This document shows positions 10,928-22,180 of a stretch of 64,000 nucleotides of DNA, one piece after another. The notes under the pieces were generated by a model that saw nothing but the letters and a program-made list of their open reading frames with translations, had not been told where the DNA came from and made no database searches. The position numbers were made by a program, and so were the translations under genes. Each line of letters opens with the position of its first letter. Position 1 is the stretch's first letter. The stretch is taken from assembly GCF_000151315.2 (NCBI RefSeq), contig NW_011887295.1, positions 1,331,649-1,395,648 on the forward strand, given 5' to 3'. Origin of the DNA: Capsaspora owczarzaki ATCC 30864 (taxonomy: Eukaryota > Opisthokonta > Filasterea).

Positions 10928-11034
10928 GGCTACAGAGCAGGTTCGTCTGGGGGTGTTTGCAAATCCCAAACATGAAGTGGCAATTTCCCAACCAAGAGTG
11001 CGAATTTTCAGTTTCAAGCTGTTATTCCAAATTG

Positions 11035-11047
11035 TTCGCGCCAAAAA
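11035..11047 (-). promoter_or_regulatory. E2F-like motif upstream of the Tc1-like transposase
   Basis: TTCGCGCCAAAAA on the plus strand (TTTTTGGCGCGAA in the sense of the gene) lies about 108 bp upstream of the ATG at 10927. It closely matches a strong E2F/DP site. Function is inferred. Confidence 0.4.
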
Positions 11048-11099
11048 ACCAGACCTTATCTTGGCAAAAACCAACTCGGGCGCAGTTTGGACAGTTTCG

Positions 11100-12240
11100 T
11101 GTTTTTAAAACCCAAATCGATAGCATTTTGTCCAAAATCGCACTACAAATTTGTACCATTTCAAATGTTTAAAAACCAAATCGTCCGTTTCTATTTCCAA
11201 ACTCATATTGCAGTTTTCATCTTCGGACGCACAATACTGTATGAATTTAAACCCATCGATGTGTGTTGTCAGCGAATAGCACGACGTTGGCGTGTTGTAG
11301 AGAACTAAAGCAGAAAATTAAAAACCAACAATTGAAAATCGGAAAAATGTCCGGGAGTCAAGTGTGATCACGACTTTTCGACCCCTTTTCTCGATAAATC
11401 GATACAAAGGTTTACATAGTCTCATATTACACAGGTTGCCATGTTATGATGCTGACATACAGCGAGAAATGGAGGGAATTTTTTTGTTTAGCAAACACAA
11501 CCGCATTCACACACAATGGATTTAAGCATCGACACCCACAGAGGAAAATGTGACGTTTGATGGAGGATGATATAGCACGTATTAATTTGTGACGTACAGG
11601 GTTGTGCGATGAATACAATTCTTTGGGCACCGAACGAAGAGAATCTTCTCGAACCAGGTTTTCGAGGACATTGACGCAGACTCCCCTCGGCATCCTCGAG
11701 GCGTCCACAAAGCAGCACTTGTAGTGGCAAGTAACAAAGTATTGGCGATCAGACTTGGCCCACAACGGGGATTGTTGGCGAGGAGCCGCGGACGGGCTGA
11801 CCTCGCTGCAATTGGTGCATGCTCCGAGACTGCAGGTGGGTGCGACTCGACCCGTCCCGCAACCCCAACTACATGTATTGTTACTGCAAAACTATAAAAT
11901 AATGTTAACATGATTACAGCAAAACCACACAACCAACCAAACAAACACAAACTAACAAACAATTAAACCAACAAAACACAAAACCAGGTACTCACGGCAT
12001 GAAACCAATATCGGCTATGTAGGATGTTGTGGAAACACTTTGTTAAAACTTTGTTATCTGGTCACGAAACGAAACACTCAACCCACCGGAAAACCTGGCT
12101 ACCGCAGGAGAAAGGGGGTGGAGCAACTATCCAGCAATCATTTGGACTGTTTTTTTTTTTTTGTTTTTTTCCTTTTTCGTTTGAGCACCGTTAACTGCGA
12201 CGGGAGACAAAAGGGGTGACCAATTCTTCGACATTCAACG
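11100..12240. other. Intergenic, no supported gene
   Basis: AT-rich sequence with repeated short words such as AAATCG and CCAAA at 11,100-11,210. The open frames on the minus strand at 11,427-11,962 have no recognisable protein character. There is a T-run at about 12,151. Nothing else supportable is seen. Confidence 0.5.
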
Positions 12241-12241
12241 G

Positions 12242-12248
12242 CTTTATT
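12242..12248 (-). terminator. Candidate poly(A) signal for SHMT
   Basis: AATAAA on the minus strand (TTTATT, 12243-12248 on plus) lies about 55 nt beyond the SHMT stop codon. Confidence 0.5.
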
Positions 12249-12302
12249 CGGTGGCCCAACGAGACGTGACACAAACATCACATAGATTCTGTGAAGCGGG
12301 CG

Positions 12303-14753
12303 TTAATTGAAACCAGGCATAGGGAACTTGCGGGCAAAGGTATCAACCTCATGACGCAAAGTTGCGAGCTTGTCGCTGACGGCGTTTTTGCCCTTAAGCG
12401 CCTCCTTGAAGTCCTTGACCTTGGGGCCAGCAGTCTTTTGAAGCTCAATCGCAAGCTCCAAAGCACGGTGGATGAACTCGCCCACTTGCTTAAAATCGGC
12501 CTCCTTCATGCCTCGCGAAGTCATAGCGGGAGTACCTGCACAACATGAAACAAACAATATCGCGTGAATACAAAATGGGGTTTCACCATAACATGAACGT
12601 CACACGAAGAGCGAGAAAGAGAGGCATTACCGATGCGCAAGCCACCAGGAACCAGGGCGCTCTTGTCGCTCGGAGTGGTGTTCTTGTTCACTGTGATATC
12701 AACAGCCTCCAGAAGTGCCTCAGCACGAGCGCCGTCGAGACCACGCGGACGCAAGTCAACAAGCAGCAAGTGGTTGTCAGAGCCACCCGAAACCAGCGAG
12801 TAGCCGTGCGACTTGAGGACCTGGGCAAGAACTTGGCAGTTGGCCAAGACCTGCTTCTGGTATGCCACAAACTCAGGCGTCATGGCTTCCTTGAGAGTTG
12901 TGGAAATCGCAGCAATAACATTGTTGTGCGGGCCACCCTGAAGCGCAGGGAAGACCGCAGCGTTCACACGGTCCTCAAGATCGTAGCGAATGTCTAATTC
13001 CGATTGAGATGTAAGAAATTGGAGTCACAAACACAACCCTCAACAAAGCCAAAGAAAAAAAAAGCGACAAAATTCCAAGATGCTCACCTTCAGCTGGAGT
13101 CTTGCCAGTCTTGCGAACGCCCTTGCGGAAGAAAATCAAGCCCGCTCGAGGTCCACGAAGCGTCTTGTGAGTGGTAGTAGTGACGATATCGCAGTGATCG
13201 AATGGGCTATGTAGCACAAAAAGCAAAAAGCGGAAATTGGCAAGTGAAACATGACGCATCCACCAACAACAACAACGATGAGAGAGAGAACACGAAACTT
13301 TCAAAACAACAACAACAACAACAACAAGAAAAAAAACCCCCATAGCTCTCCAAACCAACCCTCAATACATTCACGGCAATTACCTCGGAATGACCTTCGC
13401 AGCAACAAGACCAGAAATGTGAGCCATGTCAGCGAGCAGGTAGCTGTCGTTGTCGTTGGCGATCTGACGCATGCGAGCATAATCGAACAGCCGAGCATAG
13501 GCGCTAGCACCAGCGATGAGCAACTTGGGGCGGAAGAGACGCGCGTTGGCCTGATAAGAGCAACAGTCAAACAAACAAGCAAACAAAACAAAACAACAAC
13601 CACCACCACCACCACAACAACAAGCAAGCTTGTGAGCAATCCAAATTCCAGCAGACTCAAACAATCAAACGCATTCACATCTTTTTCTGCGGCTCACCTG
13701 AAGCTTGTCATAGTCAATGACGCCCGTTTCGGGGTTGAGCTGGTACGGCATGGACTCGAAGAAAATCGAAGTGGCGCTAATGCGCTTCTTGGGAGTCATG
13801 TAGCCGTGAGTAAGGTGTCCACCATGGGGCAGGTCAAGACCCATAATGCGATCGTGCGGGTTGAGCACTGCAGTGTAGGCTGCAAAGTTGGCCGGAGAGC
13901 CTATCCACATAGAAGCAGCAAGCAGGGAGCAACGTTAGTACAAGCACAGGTCTGAGACTTCCAAGTACCCTGCCCTTCCTTTGCGGGTAAAAAACACCCA
14001 AAAACGTCCAAACGGATATCTCGTACCAGAGTACGGCTGAACGTTCACGCCCCACTTGTCTTCACTCAGGCCAAACGCAGCGAGAGCGCGCTTTTGGCAG
14101 AGTCGCTCGTTCTCATCAATCACTTCGTTACCGCCATAGTAACTGGCAGCACAAACAGAAAGCAGCAAAAGGGGGTGCAAGGATCGATCACAAAGCAAAA
14201 TGAGCGACTCGAGGAAAGTGATCAATCAAGGTCGCAGCCGTACCGAGCGCCAGGGAGACCTTCCGAGTACTTGTTCGTGAAGCAGCTGCCAAGCGCCTCC
14301 ATAACAGGCTGCAATTCGCACACCCCCCCCCGCCCGCCACACACACACAGACACACCACACACCACAGCGTCAAAGATCAATCAGTCAACAACATCTCAT
14401 CATCTCATTTTGGCATCAAGAACGACTCACGCGAGAGGTAAAGTTCTCCGAGGCGATCAGCTCGAGACCGCGGATTTGGCGGTCATGCTCACGCTTGAGG
14501 AGGTCGTACACCTCGGGATCGCTCGCCTTGAGGCCGGCGTAGAACTGATACAACAAAAACGAACGACCCTTTGTCAGCGTGGTTCGCGAGCCAGCCTTTC
14601 GCGAGTTATTACGCCACAGTGTGTTACATCGGAGATCTTGCGAGACGAAGGGGTCGCGACGACAGTGACAGCAGCAGCAGCAGCGGCAGCGGTAGAGCGA
14701 GCGGCCGACGAGGCGCTGATAGAGCGAGCAATCTGGACCAGTGGATTGGCCAT
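12303..14753 (-). CDS. SHMT2: Serine hydroxymethyltransferase, mitochondrial-type
   Basis: PLP enzyme interconverting serine plus tetrahydrofolate with glycine plus 5,10-methylene-THF. Nine exons: 14753-14628, 14544-14431, 14308-14244, 14142-14027, 13900-13698, 13550-13384, 13206-13088, 12993-12631 and 12535-12303. They sum to 1,506 nt (501 aa), the usual length. Family signatures run in order: [72 protein letters not shown], the PLP-lysine motif [23 protein letters not shown] and [13 protein letters not shown]. The first 42 residues ([20 protein letters not shown] onward) are rich in Arg, Ser and Ala, with an acidic residue only at the very end, as in a mitochondrial presequence. The exon 1 donor is GTAACA, weaker than the others, but the phase is right. 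The gene diverges from the WW-PH gene with 1.2 kb between starts. Confidence 0.95.
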
Positions 14754-15955
14754 ACGTCCAAAGTGAGCAAAACACGGATTCATTGACGATGACGATGAAG
14801 ACGATGATGACGATGATGATGATCGAACAATACCCAGGCAATAATAATAATGGAAATGCAATGGAAATGAACAACAGAACAAGAAAACAAGAAAACAAGA
14901 AAACAAGAATTTTTTTTTTTTTTTTTTTTTTTGGGGTTGCCTTTGTCTGTCTCGTTCTCCCCCCCCCCTTCAGCCAAACGGCGTTTGTTGACGTCGATGG
15001 GAAGTACGCACCCGTTTGACCCAACGTCAAAACCAACGCACGCCGGGTGGCAGCTGGTGGACAGCCCCACAGCAGGCGACTGCAGTGCCCGTGATCGTGG
15101 CAGGACGTGTGTGTGTGTGGCCCGTTCGTTTCGCTTCCCAGCTGTCCTGTCCAGTCCAGCGCCTGCTTCAGAGTGACTGTGGCTCCACTGTGACTCTTTG
15201 GTACATCCCATCCTCACTCGGCAAACAGGCAACGCTCAAAAATGCCATTGCTGCAAGTGGGGCGCGGAGGGGAAAAAAGAAAGAAAAAAAAAAACCAAAA
15301 CGGCAGCAAACAAGCATGGAAAAGCGAAAAAAAAAAAAAAACCAAAAAAAAAAAAAAAAGGACATGCGATTGAGAATTTGCTTCTTTGTGTACCGAAGAC
15401 AGCATTGAATGAACAAAAAACTGAGACTGCGTTTCAGCGACAAATCCTAGGAAGGAAACAATGACAAGGAATGAAGAACACTTGCAAATCACGAGAAGGA
15501 TTGAAGAAGAGTGAAATTCAATGGCACAAACCTTCATCGGTCTTTCCCCCTCGTTCTGCACGATATTCATTCGTAAACGCGATGACTTTCGCATTTCATT
15601 TCATACGCTTCAGTAGTGATTTCAGGCTCAGCTGCGGAACACCGAGCTGTAAATCAACGCCTCACAGCGATTCACAAGTCCGTGATTCTGGTCGTCTAAC
15701 TTCAGTGGTAATCGAACTTGAGCATTCGCCGTCATTCTGTAATTCTGATGGGTGCTCGCTTCATTCCTCTTTTGTTCTTGCTGTTGTTCTATTGTAACGA
15801 CGATTTGAGTTGAATTGCGTTGAATTGAATTTCCATTGACTTGTTTGTGTGCCTCGGTTTTCAGAATCACAAAACCGCCTTCACAAAGCGCGCACACACG
15901 CACACGCACGCCATTCTGCTTGTTTTCTTTGCTTGCCTTGTTCCTTGTTTGCGAG
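14754..15955. other. Divergent intergenic region, homopolymer-rich
   Basis: The region lies between two divergently transcribed genes. It contains a T23 run (14910-14932), C and T runs near 14,950, A-rich blocks at 15,270-15,360 and (GATGATGAC)-like repeats at 14,780-14,825. No gene or RNA is supported; it presumably holds both promoters. Confidence 0.6.
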
Positions 15956-17698
15956 ATGAGCCATTCGGACGAGCACCTCCCCAGCGGATGGGAGCGCGGA
16001 GTCACCAGCAACGGCAGAACATTCTACGTTGATCACACAACGCGGACCACCCACTGGTCCATCCCAGAGCACCTGCTGCCAGAGGACGTCAAGACTGCCC
16101 GCCGGAAGGCTGCTGCGATCGCGCTCGGCGACGGCGGTCCGCTCCCGTATGGCTGGGAGCAGGTACGTGACTAAAACGAGCGTCATGACCCGTGTACTGA
16201 AGCCCACACCACAGAGTCACAGGCTGCTGTATGCTCACAAATAGCATGCTCACATTGTTCTGGCTCGGATGCTGTGCTTGCGTTGGTTGTAGGCCCAATT
16301 GGAGGACGGCGAGTTTTATTACGTCGACCACAACCGCCGACGCAACACATTCACGGATCCTCGCACCGTCAAGGACATTCAAAACATGTAACACCGTTAC
16401 TCTCCTTTGCTTGATGGATTGATTGCAAAGGCGCACTGTTCTTCGTTGCTGACTGAGCGCTTGCGTCCTCGTTTTGCAACTGCCTGGCTCACTTCCTCTC
16501 TCTCCACTCCTCTCATTCCTCTCTTTTTGACAACCAGTACTGCAGTGCCAGTGATATTGAAAGGCTACTTGCAAAAGCAAGGAGGAACCGGCCTCAAGCC
16601 AAAGAACTGGAAGCGCCGATTTTTCGTTCTGCGTGGACGCGTCCTCTACTACTATCCCGACGAGCATGTACGTGCTTCAAACCTTCCCGCATGCCGATGG
16701 CTATTCGTCTTTTTTTCGAAGGCACATGAGTGATTCGTCGTTGCTCACTTGTTCCTCATTGCTCCAGACTCCAGAGGTCAAAGGCGTTCTCATTCTGGCT
16801 GGCTACACCATCAATCCGGCGTCCGAGGGTGAAATCAACATGAAGTATGGTTTCCAGGCACGCCGACCTGGTGCCCGTACCTACTTTTTCGCTGCAGGCG
16901 ACGAGGAGGATCGAGCATTGTAAGCTTCTTTTTTTTTTTTTTTTCTTTTTTCAATTTTTTTTAACAATTATTAGTTGAATGCCCGAGTTCCCGCTTTCCC
17001 ACTTTCCACCGCCTATGCGACTCACCACCATGCTGGTCATTTGCGCAGATGGATGAAAACATTGAACAACACCATTCTTGAAGACTCAACCGGCGTCAAA
17101 ACAATTGGCGATGATGTGATGCAAGACGAAGTTACGCACAATGTGAATGTGCCCGCCGAGTCGATTCGAAACCCAGACCACTCTGGCTACATGCAAAAGC
17201 AAGGCGGCTCTGGATTTACTCCCAAGAACTGGCGCAGGCGTTACTTTATCATGAAGGGCAACACATTGTATTACTACAAGCTGCCTGTGGTGAGTGAATT
17301 TTGCTGGTCGATGCGCCTCTCTCTCTCTTTGGGGGATGTGTTCGATGCGCATCTGGTCTTGCGCCTTCCAGATGAGAGCCTGATCTGACACTTTTGTTCA
17401 CTTTTTGTTTTTTACTTAGGACCAAGTCGCATTGGGAGCGGTTGCACTGCAAGGGTATCGAGCTGAACCCACGACCGGTGGCAAACCGTTCCAGTTTACT
17501 CTGTCCAAACCTGGAGCTCGACAGTTCTTGCTGATTGCAGACAGCGACAGTGAAATGCAACAGTGAGGGAGAGGCGTTGGATTTTTGGCTCTCCATTTGA
17601 AAAGCTTCTTGCTCATCCGTGTTTGTACGCTGTGGATTCTTTGCAGATGGATTTCGCACTTGAACAATCGTGCCGTCCAGCTCAACTTGGAGTGCTAG
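15956..17698 (+). CDS. Tandem WW / tandem PH domain protein, PLEKHA5/7-like
   Basis: Predicted cytosolic or membrane-recruited adaptor. Seven exons: 15956-16162, 16293-16387, 16538-16667, 16768-16919, 17049-17289, 17420-17562 and 17647-17698 (1,020 nt, 339 aa). WW1 spans about residues 8-45 (LPSGWERG...TTHWSIP) and WW2 about 62-95 (LPYGWEQ...NTFTDP). PH1 (about 103-205) begins LKGYLQKQGGTGLKPKNWKR and carries basic residues in the beta1-beta2 loop as in phosphoinositide-binding PH domains. Its later part (KYGFQARRPGARTYFFAAG, then WMKTL) closely recalls the PLEKHA5/6/7 PH domain. PH2 (about 240-335) begins SGYMQKQGGSGFTPKNWRRR and ends EMQQWISHLNNRA. The order WW-WW-PH matches the animal PLEKHA group; the second PH is extra. 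A phosphoinositide partner is inferred. The start is the first ATG, followed by a complete WW domain. Confidence 0.88.
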
Positions 17699-17922
17699 CA
17701 AATGACATGCTTTTCTCCAGCGTGCTGAGGCTTGATCTTTTCCAGCAGACACGCGTCGTTCGATATTTTTTTTTCGTTTATCTGCTTTTACTTTCTGTTG
17801 TAGCTACTGTCTGATGTTTGCTTTGCTCGTGCCTTTGATGTTTATTCTATTGGGACTGAAAGCTCGTTCCGAGTTGTCAGTCTACAAATTCTTTGCTCTT
17901 TGTTTTCAAGTTTTTTGTGACA

Positions 17923-20900
17923 ATGCGGTTTCGTGGCGAATTCAATTACGCCCGCAACAACAATGGTCTAGACGACGACGATGACCGCGACAACAACAAC
18001 GACGACGGCTTTGAGCTGACTGGTACTTGGCAGGCGAGTAGTTATGACGTCTGCGTTCTTCAAGTGTTTCGCTTGACAAGCTCTGTTTGTTTTCCTTCTC
18101 CTTCCGTTCGCCTCGCTCGGCGCTCCGTCCGCTTTTCACATTACAAGTCGCATTTATCAAACTAGTACACATCCATTGAATTGAGATGCGGCGGCGGGCG
18201 TCTCAAATTGACACCAATGCCGGTGAACGCTGATGACCGATTCGCGCGGCGCCTACTTCTTACTGACCGCCGTGGTTGCCCTCTTCCCGCCTCGCATTTC
18301 GACGCACTCGCATGCATTTCGACATGTACTGATGCATACGCACACCTTTGTCCGACCTTTGGCGTTGGATGCGCACCACTCTGGTCTCGTCTCAGTCATT
18401 GACCCTGCCTCAATTTCGCCTTCCTCCTCCTTCCCCTTTTGCACCTTTCCTTCATGCACCCTTACGTCTGAAGCTTGCTTGCCTCACCCTTTCGTTTGAA
18501 TTTCTACTTTGATTGACTGGATTTCGCAGCTCAAAGAATGCCGGCTGTCGTCTTTGCCGACCATTGACGAGCAAATCAACAATGCTGAGAAGCTTGTCAA
18601 TCGAGCCATTCGAACGCCAAAGTTGCCCCGTCGAGCAGCTCGAGGTTCAAGTCGAAGCTATACTGCCAACTACGGCGCCAGCGACAGTGGATCGGACGAT
18701 TCCGATAATGATGACGACGACGACGACGACGATGAATGATTCGGACGACGATGAGGACGAGGACGATCAGTCCGACGAAGACGAGTTTGACGACATTGAA
18801 GGCAACGACAATCTGGACACCAATCATTCTACTGCTAATGCTGCTAATTCTGCTGATGCTGCTGCTGGATCAAGCAATCAAGCCGCTGGCTCCAACGATG
18901 GCCAGTCAATGCTCGAAATTTCCAGCGCTTCATTGCTGCTGCTCGAGGGATCGATTCTGACCTTTGAGGCCGACGGAGATCTCAGAATCGTCGTCCCTCC
19001 AGAGTCGCGCGACGCGCTCAGACCTCTCAAGCTGCATCGATTTGTCAACTACGAGTGCAACAAAGACGACAGTTTGTTGACGCTTTTATCGTCCGACCAA
19101 CGAGCCATGGTCTTTGAAGTGCAGCAGGGTGATCAAGTCCTGTTGCTTGACACAGTCCGCATGCATTGGGTCTTGGTTCGGGTACGGACGAGCTGGTTTT
19201 TATCTTGCATGTTGGAATTTTGCATTTTCGCGTTCTGACGTGATCCCCCAATTCCGTTTTGGTTGCTTTTCGAAATGTGGGCGTTGGCTGCGATACAGGA
19301 GCCAGGACGACAGCACTCGACCTTTTCACTCGAGCGGGCTCTCAAGGACGCGAGCTTTTGTGACATTTCGTTCCAAGCTAGCGACGGAGTTGTTTTGCAG
19401 GCGCATTCTGCGATTCTCCAACTTCGGTGTCCTGAACTGGTTGGCATGATGAAAGACCCGGCAAAGGACAGCATTCGGCTTGCAACCTTTGATGCTGGAG
19501 TGTTGCGCGCGCTCTTGTTCTTTTTGTACACGGACACGGCGCCGCCAGAGCTCGTCAAGGTTGCAAGACCTCTTTCCCAACTTGCAAAGGCGCTGCACCT
19601 CCGTCGTCTTGAAGCCCAGTGCGTGCAGCTGTTTACGGATGATGCCGTTCTTGCAGGTACCGCGATTGCAGGGTTGGCGAAAAGGGGGTTTCTGTTTGAT
19701 CGAAACCAAAAAAACAAAAAGAAAAAGAAAAAAGAAAAAAAAAAAGTCTGACTGTTCTCATGCTCCACACAGAGGTCATGACATACACGCACGGAATCGA
19801 AGCCATCCTTCAGCAAATCTTGGTTACTGCGCGTCGTCCTGAAGTGTCTCTGGATCGTCCAGAGATTGTGCTTGGCGTTGCAAAGCAGCATGGCGCGGAT
19901 TTGTGCGTGGCTGGTTTGCTCTTCATTCGGGGCGCGGACGTGCTTGGTCGTCGTCGAGCGTCGCTGAGCAGAGAGCAACAGAAGGTGCTGTATACGAATC
20001 TGCAAGAGTGGGCATTGCGATGCATGGCAATCTTGAATCGCATCAACCTTGAAGTTGGGCATAAGCTCGCCACCGCCTTGCGACAGCAGAACGTCTCGTC
20101 GGTCGCGCTGCCCACGTCGCTGCAGCCGTACGTCGTGCAAGCCTTGCAGAGCATCTCGTCCTTTGCCAAGGACCTGGGTGTCGGATTGCGCACACTGGCC
20201 TCGGTCATCAAGCAGTCTGAGGCTCAGAATCGAAAGCGAAAGCATGCTGAAGCGTCCTCAGCCGCGGGTCGTTCGGAGCGATCAGGCGTTCTGCGGAGCA
20301 TGTCAGTCTTTGCCAAGTACCGCTCCTACGCCAAGCTCAAGTCCGCATTCAAAAGCCTTCGAAAGTACTTGAAAGCCATCCCAAAGGTGTGTGACAAAGT
20401 CTTGAAGGCAGATCCATCCAAGCAACGAGAGCGCATTACGGGCGCCCTGTTATACATGCGCGATTCCGTGCTTCAGGATGACGAAGAGGAGTTTACCAGA
20501 AACCTTGAGCGGGTACGAGAGTGCTTTTGTGGTGTTTTCGACGACGACTTGCTGCTCACTTGCTGTCGCTCTCATGTTTTGTTAATTGGGGCTGTCATTC
20601 CAATGCCAGTCATTGCGCGGTTCTCGGCTGAAGAAGCTCATCTCGGCAACCACCCAAGGCGTTTCCATGGGTTTGAACCAGTTCATTGAGCACCCCGAGG
20701 CCGTTCAACCGCTTATCAAGCGCCTCCGCGATCAAGTGCAGTCCAAAGAGTTTGACATGCAACTGGTGGCCTTGAACTTGCTAAGTGCCAGCGAGGTCGA
20801 CAGCATGGATGCGCTCGCTGCCTCCACCAGCGCGGACAGCACTGGCCGAATGGTCGAGGAAGGTCAGTTTCTCTCGTCTGGTTGACAAGTCACCCAAAGT

Positions 20901-22061
20901 ACAGTCGTTCTCACGCACTCATCCGCCATGAATGGCCTTTTTTTATTCCTCCAGAGCTGGTCGACGACGTGGGCATCTCCTTCCTTTCAAGCATGCAGCA
21001 GCTGTACACTGAAAGGGACGCCACTGGCGACATGTCTTTTGTGTTGTCCGACGGCTCCGCTGTTCCAGCCCATCGAGTCGTCGTTGCCTCAGCCAGCGAG
21101 TGGATTCATGCTGCTTTGACAAACGGCATGCAGGAAGCGCTGAATCGGTGAGCAGTCGCATCTGACATTATTGCGAACAAATGCGTTTGGTTTTTCCGCT
21201 GACTCTGCTTGCATTCTGCCCGCTGCTAGTCAAATCTCGATGCCTGACATCCCTCCAGAAAGCTTCATGCTGTTTCTCAACTATCTCTACACTGGCGACC
21301 TCGACCTGTCCACGTCCGAGACGGCTGCCGTCGATCTCCTAGAGTTGGCAGAGCGGCTCGCCATGCCACTTGTGCGCGAGACTTGCACTCAGTACTTGCT
21401 GAAAAGCATTGACGAGGACAATGCCATTGCTCTTGTGACGGTCGCAGACCGCTTTTCCATCCCCAAGCTACAGGTTTGCAACAACACCATCATCATCACA
21501 ACAACAACAAAACAAGCAACAAACATCTCACTTGGATCGTCTCTCATCTTGTAAACAGGCCGCCGCGATGGACTTTATCGTTTCTCATGGCGACGTTATC
21601 ATGCAAGAGGACATTCAAGAACTCGATCCTCATTGCGCTGCCGAGTTGCAGCGCCGTGTTGTCCAGCATCAGCAACACCTGGAAGCTGCTTTGGTAAAGC
21701 CAAGTGGAGTGCTTGTTGCCGCGGTGCTATTTGATTGAGCTGCTGACCTTTTTGCATTCGCTTTGCCGACGTCGTTCTGCGGCCAACCTGACTCCAGCAA
21801 CGACAAAAGGAGCGAGATGAACAAATCAAGCAAGCGGAGCTTCTGGGCAACCTGGTCGTCCCTTCGTTCGGGACAGAGCCGCCTGAATTGGAATTTCCAG
21901 AAGAGACAATCTCAGTGGATGATGGCGTGGCCGTTTCCTCCCTTGTGGCTGAGATGCAAGCAATCGTTGGAGAAGATGTGCCCGCCGCTCGTCTTGAGCA
22001 TCACCTTCGCGCGGCCAACTTTGATGTGAATCGTGCTGTAAACTTTTTCTTTTCAGAATAA
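17923..22061 (+). CDS. Large double-BTB protein with acidic N-terminus and UBA-like C-terminus
   Basis: Likely a protein-interaction or ubiquitin-ligase adaptor; I do not recognise an orthologue. Exons: 17923-18033, 18530-19181, 19299-19656, 19773-20512, 20610-20862, 20955-21147, 21230-21473, 21559-21693 and 21798-22061 (about 982 aa). An acidic Asp-rich N-terminus comes first. A first BTB-like fold follows (DASFCDISFQASDGVVLQAH, LLFFLYTD), then a long helical region with basic KKL/RKRK patches. A canonical BTB comes next (GDMSFVLSDGSAVPAHRVVV, FMLFLNYLYTGDLD). The last ~40 residues (VAEMQAIVGEDVPAARLEHH...ANFDVNRAVNFFF) resemble a UBA-type helical bundle. Intron 1 appears to be GC-AG (CAG|GCGAGT...CGCAG). 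Exon 2 carries one base too many: the natural frame ends in a TGA right after a GAC microsatellite (18,710-18,735) and the downstream frame is shifted by one. The result is either a sequence error, a real frameshift, or an alternative frame. Confidence 0.75.
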
Positions 22062-22180
22062 GGCAGAAGTGATGACGAGGTTGATGCGATTCCAAACTCA
22101 GAAACCATGCACTTGAATTATTTATCAACAATACACGAGCAGCATCCAGCACTAAACGATGACACAACCACCTCCAGTGT
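22062..22180. other. 119-bp convergent 3' spacer
   Basis: The stop codons of the double-BTB gene (plus) and the PI3K gene (minus) are only 119 bp apart, so their 3' UTRs probably overlap. Confidence 0.6.

Noticed and set aside
11427-11962. Minus-strand frames of up to 126 codons
   Set aside because: No resemblance to any family, and the composition is like surrounding intergenic DNA.
18513-18760. Two overlapping genes meeting at TGATGA in the double-BTB locus
   Set aside because: Overlapping stop/start translation is not expected in a nuclear eukaryotic gene; a one-base shift beside a microsatellite is simpler.
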